In this document: positions 34,133 through 45,589 of the stretch, piece after piece | Layout: each line of letters begins with the position of its first letter | Numbering within the stretch: the first letter of the stretch is position 1 | Assembly (NCBI GenBank): GCA_026225945.1 | Contig: JAMJFZ010000818.1 | Coordinates: 359,001-423,000 of the forward strand | Source of the DNA: Cricetomys ansorgei | Taxonomy: Eukaryota > Chordata > Mammalia > Rodentia > Nesomyidae | Length of the DNA stretch: 64,000 bases | Direction: 5' to 3' | Notes under the pieces: generated by a model | What the model saw: only the letters and a program-made list of their open reading frames with translations | The model's database searches: none | What the model was told of the DNA's origin: nothing | Program-made: the position numbers and the translations under genes

Positions 34133-35002
34133 TACGAGCCTTTGGGGGGAAAAAAAAACCCTTCTCCAAGAAAAAGAAATGCATAGCATGTGTACTACAG
34201 CCTCCCTATCCTGTACCAGTGACAGGCATCACTAATGGATCTTAGATACAGCCCCTGAAGCTACTTTAACACAGTGCTTTTGGCAGCCATTATTAGTCGA
34301 TTGTAGCTGTTGATCATCCACAGAGCTCTGCCATCCTGTTGTAACATAGCTCAGTAGCTAGGATGTCATTCTAAGGAACATCTTGTCCCTCCTGGAGCAC
34401 TTGGGTGTTGGGGTAACCTCCCCAGCTACTGAACTATGTGAGTCTCAGCTCAGGAGCATGCAGGAGGTGCCCATTAAATGCATGCTCTGACCAGCACAAC
34501 TGCACCCATTCTGCTTATCTGCTGATTGACTCTGAGAAGCCACTTTTCTCTCCAGATAGCCTTCCTCTCTCAAGTAGAAGTACACTGTGTGGAAACATGG
34601 CGAGCGACCGAAAGATGGGTATCTGGCATCTTGGGGGTGTGGCTTTAAAGTGTGGGTCTCCTCTGAAGCTGTTACACCTACGTGCTTCAGGATCCTCATG
34701 TGTATGCTGGAGACACGTACCACGTGTCTCAGATGTCTGGGTGGGGGTTGGGGGCCGTTGCATGTGCAGTGGGGTATCTGGGATATTAGCCCTGGCGGGC
34801 TAAGAGCTCTCTACTTCTCCCATTTAGTCCTGTCAGGGTTCTAACCTCTCCACCCAGGGAGGCATGTATCAAGGCCGCGGACAGGAAGAATGTGAACATG
34901 TGTGTTTCAGGAGCTCTGAAGCCCTCGGGTGATGGGACTTAGGAGAGAGGTTTGAAGAAACACAAAAGAGATTCCCCTAAACCAGGAGGTTGCTTCTAGG
35001 TA
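34133..35002. other. Gene-free stretch
   Basis: No gene or repeat family recognised. Confidence 0.45.
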
Positions 35003-35056
35003 GAAAGAGAAAGACAGAGACAGAGAGAGGGGGGGGGAAGGAGGGGAGGGAGAAAA
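35003..35056. repeat. Purine-rich (GA)n/G-run tract
   Basis: GAAAGAGAAAGACAGAGACAG followed by a G9 run and AAGGAGGGGAGGGAG. Confidence 0.9.
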
Positions 35057-35109
35057 GAATCAGGCGCCCCATGGACAAGGATGATGTACATCGCCGTAGT
35101 CACTTGTGC

Positions 35110-35235
35110 AAACTGATAACCAATGGCCAGAGCCCTACCAGGCTGGGCAACCTTGGGCAAATAGAATAACCTCTCTGAACTTGTCTTCACTTGCAACATG
35201 AAGGCTGTTTTCAATGATGTGTTAAGTAAGTGGAA
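35110..35235 (+). repeat. MIR fragment
   Basis: GGGCAACCTTGGGCAAATAG, AATAACCTCTCTGAACTTG and TGATGTGTTAAGTAAGTGG follow sense MIR order. Confidence 0.7.
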
Positions 35236-35349
35236 ACGGATGCTTGTGACATGTCTGTCCGCCCTGCTGTCTAACCACCTGTGGTTCAGTTCACATCTCT
35301 CCAGGCTGCCATCTTGGTGTTCAGTTCTGGTCAAGGACACAGGTAAGAA

Positions 35350-35560
35350 TCTAGATGACTAGCAGTGAAGAACATTTGCTGTTCTTGCCGAGGACCTGAG
35401 TTCAGTTCTCGGCACCCCATGGCACCTCCCAGCCGTCTATAACTCCAGTTTCAGGGGATCTGACGCCCTCTTCTGGCCTCCATGAGCAACAGCATGCACG
35501 CAGTGTATACATGCAGCTGAGACAGTCATACGCATAAGGTGGAAATAAACAAGTCTTTGA
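35350..35560 (+). repeat. B3-family SINE
   Basis: AGCAGTGAAGAACATTTGCT, GAGGACCTGAGTTCAGTTC, ATAACTCCAGTTTCAGGGG, ACGCCCTCTTCTGGCCTCC and an AAATAAACAAGTCTTT tail. Confidence 0.92.
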
Positions 35561-36157
35561 AAGAGAAGCACATATGAATAACTGCTCAGCTGTTACCTCC
35601 GTCCCCTGAAGACCTAGCCCACTTTATAGAGTGTGAGTATGGAGCTCAGAGGACTTAGGCGACTCGGTGGAGGCCGTGCCTTACAGGGATCAACGTGAAG
35701 ATTGTAGCGCAGGTGAGAGAGTGAGCCCCGAGTGTCACTTTCAAGACCCCCAAGGCTCCGCAGATAGTTTGACAGCTCCCTTTCTAGGACAGCCTCACCC
35801 AGCTGTCTGCTCCTCCTAGGCTCAGTGCAGGAAGGACCATCGACACCCCACTACTTCCCCAGCCCCAGAGGGTAAGCCTCACTACCAGGAAGGCCCTTTC
35901 GCCTGTCCCAGAATCCCGGAGAAAGCACACAGAAGCACGCTGGCCGAACCGGGTGAGGCAGCGGGGAGCTTGAGGGTGACACTCGGGGCTTTACACCCTT
36001 GCCTAAACTACAGTCCTCATGTTGGCCCCTGCAAAGCCATGGCCTTTACCCGGTTGCTTAAATCCTCGGAGCTCCGTGCTCACACTATAAATGCAGACGT
36101 TGATGCGAACGTTGGGGCTGAGATGCGGTGAAATTATCACTGTAAGTTGCTCACCTC
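35561..36157. other. Gene-free stretch
   Basis: No gene or repeat recognised. Confidence 0.5.
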
Positions 36158-36285
36158 AGAGCCTGGTTTATGAGTGGGCGGGGTCTGCAGTCATACTGTG
36201 TACCTGCTGATTTGTGTGGCCTTGCCCAAGTCACTCTGCTGGTTGGATCTTTGGTTGTGTTTCTGACAGTGATGACTCCCATTTT
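36158..36285 (+). repeat. MIR fragment
   Basis: GAGCCTGGTTTATGAGTGGG, GATTTGTGTGGCCTTGCCC and AAGTCACTCTGCTGG follow the MIR core. Confidence 0.55.
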
Positions 36286-36599
36286 GTTTCCTGACTGCTA
36301 ATTATGTATACACATGTCTCCCAGGCCCAAGAGTAAGCAACTTCAGAATAGAGGCGTTTTGTTCATTGCTAGGCTTCGCTCAAGACAGAAGACTGATGCT
36401 GGGTTGAAGACAGGGGCGGGCCATCGAACGGCTGGTGTGAAATCTATTGTCACAAGTGTATGAAAGGACCACAGCAAGTGTGGGATTTTTCTGTTTATTT
36501 ATGTTATTCCTGCCAGAAACGAACACAGTCATGAAAACCTCCAGAGCGAAAATAAACCCAGAGCAGAAAGAAAACTCAAGGTCTTTGTGTTGTTTTGGC

Positions 36600-36716
36600 T
36601 GCTGTTGAGGTTTTGAGACGGGGTCTTGTTATGGAACCAGGCTGAACTTGAACTCCTGTGTCTCCTTCCTCAGCCTCCCAAGTTCTGGGATTACAGGTGT
36701 GTCCACTCTGCTTGAC
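36600..36716 (-). repeat. B1 SINE, truncated
   Basis: TTTTGAGACGGGGTCTTGTT, CCAGGCTGAACTTGAACTCC, TCAGCCTCCCAAGTTCTGGG and TTACAGGTGTGTCC. Confidence 0.88.
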
Positions 36717-36755
36717 AGTTAAGTGCTTGGGAAGGAAGCAGGATTACAAGATCGA

Positions 36756-36831
36756 GCCAGGTGGTGGTGGCGCAAGCCTTTAATCCTAGCATTTGGGAGG
36801 CAGAGGCAGGTGGATCTCTGAGTTCAAGCCC
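36756..36831 (+). repeat. B1 SINE, 3' truncated
   Basis: GCCAGGTGGTGGTGGCGCA, AGCCTTTAATCCTAGCATTT, GGGAGGCAGAGGCAGGTGG and ATCTCTGAGTTCAAG. Well-preserved 5' half, cut off at about 76 bp. Confidence 0.92.
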
Positions 36832-36904
36832 AGGCAGATTGAAGCAAACATTCTAAACTGTTAGCTTTTATCATTAGCTAGATAAAGTAGATGCTCAATA
36901 AATA

Positions 36905-37130
36905 TTGGTTGGATGGGTAGGTGGGTGGATGGGTGGATGGGTGGATGGGTGGATGGGTGGATGGGTGGATGGGTGGATGGGTAGGTGGATGGATGGATGG
37001 GTGTGTGGGTGAGCAAACAGATGAGTAGATGGATAGGCAGATAGGTGGGTGGGTGAACAGAGGGTGGAGGATGGGTGAATAGGTAGATGAGTGAATAATG
37101 AACAGAAGAGTAGATGAATGAGTGTGTGAG
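36905..37130. repeat. (GGAT/GGGT)n tetranucleotide tract
   Basis: Near-perfect GGATGGGT units from about 36,909 to 37,000 decay into degenerate TAGATGGGTGAA-type repeats that run straight into the minisatellite. Confidence 0.95.
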
Positions 37131-37768
37131 CGGGTGGGTAGATGGGTGCCTAGGTGAGCTAGCCTAGGGTAGAAGGTACCTGTGCCTAGGTGAGCTAGCC
37201 TAGGGTAGATGGTACCTGTGCCTAGGTGAGCTACTGTGGTAGATGGGTGCCTAGGTAAGCTAGCCTAGGGTAGATGGTACCTGTGCCTAGGAAAGCTAGC
37301 CTGGGGTAGATGGGTGCCTAGGTGAGCTAGCCTGGGTTAGATGGTACCTGTGTCTAGGAAAGCTAGCCTGTGGTAGATGGGTACTCAGGTGAGCTAACCT
37401 AGGGTAGATAGTACCTGTGCCTAGGTGAGCTAGCCTGTGGTAGATGGGTGCCTAGGTGAGCTAGCCTAAGGTAGATGGTACCTGTGCCTAGGAAAGCTAG
37501 CCTGGGGTAGATGGGTACCTAGGCAAGCTAGCCTGGGTTAGATGGTACCTGTGTCTAGGAAAGCTAGCCTGGGTTAGATGGTACCTGTGTCTAGGAAAGC
37601 TAGCCTGTGGTAGATGGTGCCTGTGTATAGGTGAGCCAACCTGGAGTAGATGGTACCTGTGTCTAAGTGAGCTAGCCTGGGGTAGACAATATCGCTGCCT
37701 AGATGGGTTAGCCTGGGGTAGATGGTGTCTCTGCCTGGGTTAGCTAGTCTGTGGTAGGTAGTCTCAGT
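37131..37768. repeat. Minisatellite, 30-36 bp units, about 18 copies
   Basis: Units have the form GTAGATGGTACCTGTG followed by CCTAGGTGAGCTAGCCTGG (about 36 bp), interspersed with 30-31 bp variants in which GGTACCTGTGCC is shortened to GGGTGCC. The GAGCTAGCCT segment includes an NheI-like GCTAGC core. On the minus strand one frame stays open through the last units (37,574-37,771) and would encode a 12-residue repeat of the TIYxRLAxLDTG type, which is a consequence of the 36-bp period rather than a gene. It appears to have grown out of the adjacent GGAT tract, because GTAGATGGGT is shared. Confidence 0.95.
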
Positions 37769-38059
37769 CAAAACTTACTCTCCTTGTCTCTATTTCCTGG
37801 GAAAACTTGCTTCCAGGACGGTTGTGACATCAACGAAGCCTCAAGCTGACGAGTCCCCAGACAGAAGCACAGGGTAGTGCCAATGGATGGGTGTCCTGAG
37901 CCATGTTCTTGTCTGTGCCCCACTGTGGCACCAAGCTGGAGCAGGATGGAGCCACACTGGGTAAGAAAGCAGCTTGTCGGGAGCTTCCACGATTCCATAT
38001 GGTACCTTGATCTGCTTCCTATGTCTGCTGAGCCGAGCGGGTGTCCCAGACAGTGTTAC
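37769..38059. other. Short gene-free unique stretch
   Basis: Nothing recognised. Confidence 0.5.
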
Positions 38060-38235
38060 TGAGATTCAAACCCTAACGCTCACGGTAGCTTGCTGTGTGA
38101 CCTTAGGAAGACCACTCACCTTCCTTACCGTGCTCTCATCGACAAGATGTCACAGTACCTAGCTACCTCACGGGGCAACTGGGTGCAGACAAAGCAGTTT
38201 GCTCAGGGTTGGGCAAACACCAAATGAAAACTACT
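38060..38235 (+). repeat. MIR SINE
   Basis: GATTCAAACCCTAACGCTCA, AGCTTGCTGTGTGACCTTAG, GAAGACCACTCACCTTCC and TACCTAGCTACCTCACGGGG. Confidence 0.85.
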
Positions 38236-38284
38236 GTCAGCAATTTTGAGTCTGTCATTTGAGGGGTGAGTTCTGGGAGCGAGG

Positions 38285-38370
38285 AGATTCGGACTTCCTT
38301 GTCCTGTGTGACTTTGGGTAATGCCGGTGACTATCTTCCTCCATCGGCACAGTCAAGCATAGACTCCTGA
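38285..38370 (+). repeat. MIR fragment
   Basis: TGTCCTGTGTGACTTTGGGT and GACTATCTTCCTCCATCGGC. Confidence 0.45.
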
Positions 38371-40040
38371 GTTGGGGTTCAGGGTTCACCCCAATCTGGG
38401 CTAAACCTTGAGTGGGTCTTTCATGCAGCTCTGCTCCACTCTTAAATTCTCTTTGGATGTGAACCTGAGCGGCTGAGGGCAACCATGTCCAATAGTCGAG
38501 CCCACCAAGAATCAATGACCATCCGATTTCCACGCTACAGACCAGAATACTGGGCACAGGGGTACCTAAGGACATGTTCCTGGCCAGAGGGCTTTAACCA
38601 GAGATCAGGGCTCTCCCAGCTGCACAGCCCTCTCTGCAGGCATTTAATGAGCTTCTGTTTGGTGAGTAGCAGCTGATGCTTTCCCATGGCAGGGTGGCCA
38701 GAGGGCTAGGCACACAGAGCACAAAATATGGAGAGCTATCACAGGTGGCTCTTTGGCCCCAAGTTGGTAGCAAGCATCAGATAGCTCCAGTAGCAACTCG
38801 TCTGAGACACAGCAGGGATCTCCAGGCATCCACTTCAGCCTGAGTCCTCAAGAAAGCACCATCATCCCGCCTGCATCATCCCTGGGACCCTAGTCTCAGC
38901 TCCCATACTAAAACCACTGTGGAGGATTGATGAATTGATTTATTACACGCTGGTCCTCTCCATGGTGATGTGAGCTGACAGCCTGCTGTTTACAGGGGCA
39001 GCTCTGCCGGATCATTTCTGCCCTTGCTCTGTGGATCTGTCCTAGAGACATACCCCTTTGATAGAGGGACTTTGTAACTCAGAGGGATGGAAAAAAAAAA
39101 AATCTGGAACAAGAGACCTGGGGTCTACACCAGATCATTATAAGACTTCAGTTCTTTACCTGTAAAATCGACATAAATTTATATATACCTTTGTGAAGCC
39201 AGAGTGACATCCCTGGTGGCCATTTGACAGCACAAACAGCAGGGTGAGGGCGTGCCTTTGTTTCACGGTCTGACTTAAGGCAAATCGGTCCACACCTCTG
39301 AGCTCCGTTTATTTGTAAAAGGAAAACAGATACACATTTTTGCCTCTTTCCCCGGGGACCTCTGAGGCTGTGATGTCTTGGGACTGGATGTCAAGCGGCA
39401 AGGTATGTCAGCTGTAGCTCTTAGATTTTTCTCTCCTGTATCCTGGGATGCCGCGCCTGTTCTGTGCCTCAGTCTCCCCATCCCTAAAGTACTGAGGCTG
39501 TTTCAGTCCCTGGAAGGTGCCCTCTTGCTGCCTCCCCGCACCCGACGGTGACTGATCACCACAAAGAGGTGATGGCGTTGTATAAGATGTTGGGTGGTAG
39601 AGAATACCGGGATGGTAATGTCTCTCATCATTTCTGCTGTGAATACCCTATAACACAGCCTTCAGCCCACATAGTGCCGGTGCTCAGACACACACCCCGC
39701 CTCTGGAAGTGGACAGGGCCCCAGAATCACCTGCCACCTGGCTGTGGGAGGGAGGCTGTGGCAGGGGACTGGACAAACAAAAGCCCGTTGTTGTCTTCTG
39801 GAAGCTCTGAAACCGGATGCCCGAAACAGGTTAGCTGCTCACCTGCTCCCTTAGGCACAGTCTGGGGCAGATGGGCATCTCATCGGGATCCCGGGGCAGT
39901 CAGCATATGTCACAAGAGACCCTTAAGGGGCGGAGAGGGGCCTGAGGGTCCAAGAGAGGCCCGGTGTTTGGTCAACTGGCCACAAAGAGACATTCAAACC
40001 AGAGACTATGGCGCTGGACCCAGAGCTCAGAGGCTGTTTG
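38371..40040. other. Gene-free stretch with eroded MIR pieces
   Basis: MIR-like remnants lie near 39,115-39,180 (AGTTCTTTACCTGTAAAATCG) and 39,262-39,335 (CTGAGCTCCGTTTATTTGTA). The 172-codon plus frame at 39,548-40,066 has no domain or splice support. There is an A12 run near 39,090. Confidence 0.45.
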
Positions 40041-40173
40041 ACGTTTTTGTTTGTTTGTCTGTTTGACACAGACTCTCGCTAAGTAGCCCAGCATGGCCTG
40101 GAGCTCATAGAAATCCAGCTGTCTCTGCCTCCCTAGTGTTGGGCTTAAAGTTGAGTGTGCCATTGCACCCAAC
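40041..40173 (-). repeat. B1 SINE
   Basis: TTTGACACAGACTCTCGCTA, AGTAGCCCAGCATGGCCTGG, AGCTCATAGAAATCCAGCTG and GTGTGCCATTGCACCCAAC. Confidence 0.9.
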
Positions 40174-40180
40174 TTTCTTC

Positions 40181-40398
40181 TTTTAAAGGTTTTGATCTCT
40201 GGGTGCATGTTTGTGTGGTGGGGATACAGGCTTGTGAGCGTGCAGGTGCCTGCAGAGGCCAGAAGAGGGCGCCGGGTCCCCCAAAGCTGGAGTAACAGGC
40301 GTTTGTGAGCAGCCCAGTATGAGTGCTGGGGAGGGCAACAGGCTCTTCTGCAAGAGCAATCTGTCCGTGCTCTTAACTGCTAAGCCACCTCCCTAGCC
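40181..40398 (-). repeat. B3-family SINE
   Basis: GGTGCCTGCAGAGGCCAGAA, GAGGGCGCCGGGTCCCCC, CTCTTCTGCAAGAGCAATC and GCTCTTAACTGCTAAGCCAC. Full antisense copy beside the B1 at 40,041. Confidence 0.92.
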
Positions 40399-40808
40399 TT
40401 GGCGTCTGTTTCTTCTTTTCATTCCATCTCTCTCTCAGCAGGAACGCAACGAAACGTCAATGTGCACATGAATTTATGAATTACACGAACAGTCTGCTGT
40501 TACACACACTCTGACTTGCGTCCCCTGGCCCTCAACCTGTATCTAGGCTCCGCAGCCCTAACCATTCTGGAGCTACGCCTGCTTATTATTCATGTATTTA
40601 ACCCCTGTAATAAGTTATAGGATCGTACAAAGACTTGGAAAGATGCTGGCCCTGCTGTCTGTGGCTCAAATTGCTCTCTTCTGAACCCCTTAAAGGGACA
40701 TCGCCACTTGTGAATATTGGCAATCGAGTTGGTCAGTTCGGTGTCTTTGTAACTACTGCTGGAGTTAATTAAACTCACAGAAGGCAAAAGATTATCTTGA
40801 CTCATGGT

Positions 40809-40918
40809 TTTCTTTTTTTTTTCCTCTCTCTCTCTACCATGTGGATCCCGGGAATTGAACTCGGGCCATCAGGCTTGGCTGCAAGTGCCTCTACCCACTG
40901 AGCCATCTCACTGGCTCA
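40809..40918 (-). repeat. tRNA-derived SINE (B2/B3-related) head
   Basis: T-run and (CT)n, ACCATGTGGATCCCGGGAAT, TGAACTCGGGCCATCAGGC and CTACCCACTGAGCCATCTC. Confidence 0.85.
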
Positions 40919-42869
40919 CAGCTCTCTTCCCACAGGCCTGTAACTGTCATTCAGACTTCCGGCTCTCTGGCTAAGCTTAACTTTTAATGAAGCCAGTGAA
41001 TAGTGACCTGTTGGCAGGTGTTTCTGCTCGGTGAAGCTGTGGGCAGTATCTGAGCTCTGAGGATCCTCCAACGCAGGGATTCTCTGCATGTGACACCTTG
41101 GTGTCCAGAGGATCTTAATATTTGTTTTGAGCAGACACATGTAGACACGAATTACTTAATAACTGTTTTAGGGTTCCGTCTGTTCCTATATTTACTTTGG
41201 CTTTGTTTCTATGGCATCTTAATTTGGAATTTCATGTCATGGAGCTCCACAGAAAGGCCATAGCGTGTGGGAACACCGTCTGTAAGATTTCAAGGTGGGG
41301 AAACAGAGAGAGACAGAGACAGAGAAGCTCTGCGAGAGAGCTCTGGGAGTGAGCAGAGGCAGGAGACTTGTTTCTGAATGCAATGAATAGCTGAGACTTA
41401 CACACCAGGCCATGAGAGGTAGACAACACTCACTTTCCTGCCACTGTGGGAACAAAGTTTACCACCACGACTCAGAGGCCTAAATAGCGTCTTCCTCAGT
41501 TTCCTGATCAAACGGGTCACAAGCAGAGAGACTGGAAATTTCACTCCTTGGCTTTATCACTGGAAGGAGCCCCGCTGTTCAGAGTTGCCCCTGGCTGCGA
41601 TAGAATCTGGACAGAAGCCTACAGTAACAGATCAGAATGGGGACCCAGACTGCCAGAATGGACGCCCCCAAGTGGGGAGACTTAGGAGTTGAAAGCCTCG
41701 GGAGTCTTTACAAGGCTCACAAGCTTCCCCTCCATCTAGCCCCTGCTGCATCATGGGGAGCATCTTCTGTAGATGCTACTCCTCTCTCTCCCCCTCTACC
41801 GCCCTTCAAATGTCCCAAGTGTGCTCCACCTAAGGACCCATTTATCTGCTGTTTCGTCTGTCTGCCTCAAAGACTTTGTCCACAGTTATCCTCACAGGCT
41901 GCTCCCTCTCATCTAGACCCCCAACCACTAAGCTACACAAAGTGGCTCCTCCCCTAACCCTACACCCCTTTCTCTCTTTTTTTTTTTTTTTTACAGTGTT
42001 GTCACCTGGCCTTCTATTTGTTTATTTATTTGGGTCTTCATTCTCTGTCTTTGTTTCCTTCCATAAGGGAGGGGACGTCCTGCTGTCCCGTTGCAACTGT
42101 ACTAAGTAGTATCTCGATAAAACCATTGGAGGCGCGAGTAAGTGAGACTACAGCCCAATGGCGCAGCCAAACGCAGCTGCTTCTGTTTTGTGCATTCTTT
42201 TCCCTGTTGGCTGTGCTATCTTCGACGTCTGTGGGCTCCCTTCCAAGCCCTCCCGTCATCACTGGTCGCTCAGAGAACACAGAATACATTTATATCCGCT
42301 ATCCAGACCATGAAGGACGAGCTACCTAATGGCCCACACTCGAGACAGCGCCCTTGAGCCCACGGCGGCGGGGAAGTTGGAGATTTTGTATTACAAGGGC
42401 GGCTCCCTTCCGGTGCCTGCCCCCACCTGTGCTGCCCCTCGGGGTAGTTTTAACTGCTTTCACTGTTGGGAGGAGAAAGGTCTCTGAGACCCCCCTGAGC
42501 ACAAACCCCATCCCGTCCCACTGGTAGATTAAATTAATGAAAAAAATGAAGTCGTATCCATTCACAGGTCAGATAGTTAAGGGGAACTGTGGACATGAGC
42601 AAGCGCCCCTGTGCTGGGCTGGGGGGGGGATCCCTCCCTTGCCTATTGAACCATGCGCTCCTCCATGCGCACCCCCACTGGAGCACCTGACATAGCCCGG
42701 CCACCTGGAGTCCACATCCGTGAGTTGTGTCTCCTTCTCTGAAAACTGTGAAGCCCTTGAAAGGAGAAGCTGCGTTTTCTCTCACTCAGCTTCTCCTCCC
42801 TGATGGGCCTGGCTTGTAGGAATAATAAAACTGTGATTTATTATTGATAACGAGAACATGGAAGAAGTC
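40919..42869. other. Gene-free stretch
   Basis: A possible MIR remnant lies at 41,490-41,560 and a T16 run at 41,977-41,992. No exon-like frame. The overlapping ORFs at 42,018-42,357 are unsupported. Confidence 0.45.
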
Positions 42870-43025
42870 TCCCTCTGTGCGCCAGGCGGTGCTGTCCATA
42901 AATGAGCCCATTCAGTCCTCCCAATGGTTCTTTGACGCGGTTGCTATTATTAGCCCCATTTTATGGATGAGGAAACCAGGCTTGAGGGTGAGTCATTTGC
43001 CAGCGAGTGCCTGCAAGTAGTAGGA
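42870..43025 (-). repeat. MIR SINE
   Basis: TGCGCCAGGCGGTGCTGTCC, ATTATTAGCCCCATTTTATG and GATGAGGAAACCAGGCTTG, then GTGAGTCATTTGCCAGCG. Confidence 0.85.
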
Positions 43026-43147
43026 AGAACCATCGTTGACTTGGTTTCTTTGCCTGGCAGATTCTGCACACAGTTCCATGGAGCTCAGTCCGTTGGAGAA
43101 CTGCAAAGTCATATGCAGAAACGAACAGAGAGGTGCTCGGTGTAACA

Positions 43148-43395
43148 GGCTCAGGTCTGACGGTACACACTGTCCTCCCAGGACTGGGGGAACAGAGACA
43201 GGCGAGCTTCAGGGGCTCACTGGTGAGTCAGTTTACCTGACTTGGCGAGTTCCAGACATAAAAAAAAAAAAAAAATGAGGAACAAAACTAAAGGTGAACA
43301 GTACCTGAATAGTAACAGCCAACATTGTCCTCTGACTTCCACGTGCACATACACACATGCATGTATGTGCACCTGCACACGCACACACACACACC
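43148..43395 (+). repeat. B4-like SINE, 5' truncated
   Basis: CTGACGGTACACACTGTCCT, GGGAACAGAGACAGGCGAGC, an A15 run, then TGTCCTCTGACTTCCACGTG and a (CA)n tail. Confidence 0.65.
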
Positions 43396-44224
43396 ATTGG
43401 CATTGGTGAGAGGCAAGACCAGGGTTCATGCTTCAGAAGAATGTTAGTAACCAGCCATAGAAGGACTCTTGCTAAGCCTCTGTCAATCCCACCTTGCGGG
43501 AAGACAGATCCAGCTGTCCAGAAAGAAGGGACAGACTTTTAATTCATTGTGACCTTGTACCATGCCTGATGTACTCATGGAGAACAAGGTCCACGACTGA
43601 TGCCTCTTGCCTCATCATAGAAACTGGGGTTTGGGGTATGCTCCCCAATGTGTGGTGGCCTGGAGTCCATGGGGACTCACAAGTCTGATGGCCTTCAGCT
43701 GAAACTCCTGACCTCTACTGGGTAACAAGCCTGCTCCTTGAGCTAGCCAGACATCTTTATCTGGGGACCGTCATTTTGACACCAGGGAGAGTTCGTTTGT
43801 GGCATATGCCGTTCAATGGCATTGATTGGAATCCTCAGAGTATCAGAGATAGAGGCAGGGCTGGGAGAGAGCTCTGCTCCTCCAGAATGGAGCCTTGCAT
43901 TTTCAATCTGCCTATCCAATGTTCCTTGGACATCTGCACACCCTGCTTCCTTAAGACACCACACTGGCCAAGCAAATGCAGAAGAAACATCACAAAGGGT
44001 CCCCGCCACCAACCCCCATGTGCCATTCAACACATTTCAGTCTTTCAGATGGGGAAGTGTTTGACCCCAGCAATGTCACTCGCTTTCCCCAGAAGAGCAT
44101 GTGCTCACCGCCAGGGCAAGCATTTTCTGTGACCCCCCCCCCCAGAACACTGGCTCTTAACCACAGGTTGTCAGAAAAACACCATCCAAATGCCCCTCAA
44201 CCCGACCCCAAGGACGGGAGTCAG
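43396..44224. other. Gene-free stretch
   Basis: No repeat recognised. Several overlapping ORFs (43,743-44,242) on both strands have no coding support. A C9-10 run lies near 44,133. Confidence 0.45.
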
Positions 44225-44720
44225 CACAAATGTGTTAACTGATTGCTTGGCACCAAGGGGAGTCTCAAATTAAATGGTTCAAACACATTTTTTTTTTCTG
44301 CTTTACAATTTGGCCATCTTTTCCCTTGTGCAGTAAAACCTCCAATAGTTTGGAATTTATGAGCCTTTGGACAGGGACTGGGCTCCAGTCGGCTTCTGGA
44401 GTATTCTGCATGGGAAGGATTTTCGAAGAAAATTAATAGCTTGCCAAACAAATAGCAAAGGCAATGCACACTCTGTTTAAGGGGGGCTGGTGTTCTAGCC
44501 CTTAAACACGCACACATTCACGAGCAATTCATACGCTAATTCCAAATGATTTTTACATGTTCATTAAGTCCCTGGCTAAAGCTCCTTATCGATATGATTA
44601 TTATGGTTTGAGCTGCCTTCAAACATGAGGATTTGCTCATCAGGAACCTTCTTAGGCACAAACTTTTTGAGACTGAGTAATTAAGAAAGGAATTAAGAGA
44701 ATGGCTAACATGTGACTCTC
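44225..44720. promoter_or_regulatory. Candidate conserved non-coding element, best enhancer-like block
   Basis: About 500 bp with no SINE and one T/C-interrupted run. It contains TCAAATTAAATGGTTC, ACAATTTGGCCATC, CCAATAGTTTGGAATTTATG, GAAAATTAATAGCTTGCC, a forkhead-like AAACAAATAG, GCTAATTCCAAATGATTTTT, TTCATTAAGTCC, TATCGATATGATTATTATGG, TGAGTAATTAAGAAAGG and GGAATTAAGAG. The homeodomain core TAATTAAG is at 44,678-44,685, with AATTAAGA at 44,691-44,698. Composition and motif density are typical of conserved developmental enhancers. Function is inferred. Confidence 0.5.
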
Positions 44721-45020
44721 CTTTGGTGGAGATAAGAGAGAGGTTTCTTTATGTCTTTGATCTTATTGATTCCCGGTATATGTGTGTGTGGTGGTGGGGT
44801 CCCTGCCAGGTACTACAGGCTGAGGTTTGACTGTGCTGAACCTTGTCTTGGTTTTCTGAGGGTCGTCCCTGTTGTATTTTCCATTTTAAATATTTAGTCA
44901 CACTTCCTCTCCCCTCCCTTTCTCCCCCTCTCCCTTTCTCTCTCCTCTCTTCTCTCTTTCTTTCCTTCTCAGTTTTAGCTGTTAACTTGCACAGTCCAGA
45001 GTTACCTGGGAAGAGGAAGT

Positions 45021-45177
45021 CTTTTTTTGTTTTTTTTTTTATTTTTTTTGAGACAGGGTTTCTCTGTTGTAACTCTGGCTGTCCTCGAACTCACTCTGTA
45101 GACCAGGCTGGCCTTGAACTCACAGAGATCCTCCTGCCTCTGCCTGCTGAGTGCTGGGACTAATGGTGTGTGCCCGG
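45021..45177 (-). repeat. B1 SINE with target-site duplication
   Basis: Full-length, well-preserved antisense B1 (GAGACAGGGTTTCTCTGTTG, CCTCGAACTCACTCTGTAG, ACCAGGCTGGCCTTGAACTC, GTGTGTGCCCGGC) with a T-rich reversed poly(A). Flanking AAGAGGAAGTC (45,011-45,021) and AAGAGGGAGTC (45,181-45,191) match at 10 of 11 positions, a target-site duplication. It is the youngest-looking SINE in the window. Confidence 0.96.
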
Positions 45178-45589
45178 CAGAAGAGGGAGTCCTAATTTAG
45201 GAATCCCCTCTAGCAGATGGATCGGCAGACAAACCTGTGGGAGCATTTTCTTGATTAATGATTGACAGGGAAGGGTTTTGTCCACTAAGGGCAGTGCTAT
45301 CTCTGAGCAGGCGGTCCTGGGTTCTATAAGAAAGCAGACTGAGCAAGCCATAAAGAGCAGGCCACTAAGCAGCACCCCTCCATGGCCTCTGCTCCACTTC
45401 CCACCTCCAGATTCCTGCCCTGACTTCCCTCAGTACGGAGTGTGACTAGAAGAGGAGACACCCCCTGCCCCTTTCCCCAACGCACGCGGTCAGTGGTTTA
45501 TAACAGCAACAGAGAAGCAAACTACAACACCCTTTTCTTTCTTCCCTTCTTTGCTTCTTCTAGCTTTTCCTCCCTTCCTCCTCCCTCTC

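Noticed and set aside
37131..37768. CRISPR-like array
   Set aside because: Units are contiguous, without unique spacers, in a mammalian genome. This is a minisatellite.
37574..37771. ORF with 12-residue repeats
   Set aside because: The repeat period is that of the 36-bp minisatellite, the frame breaks where 30-31-bp units occur, and no start or splice context supports it.
39548..40066. 172-codon plus-strand ORF
   Set aside because: It runs into an antisense B1 and has no recognisable domain or splice boundaries.
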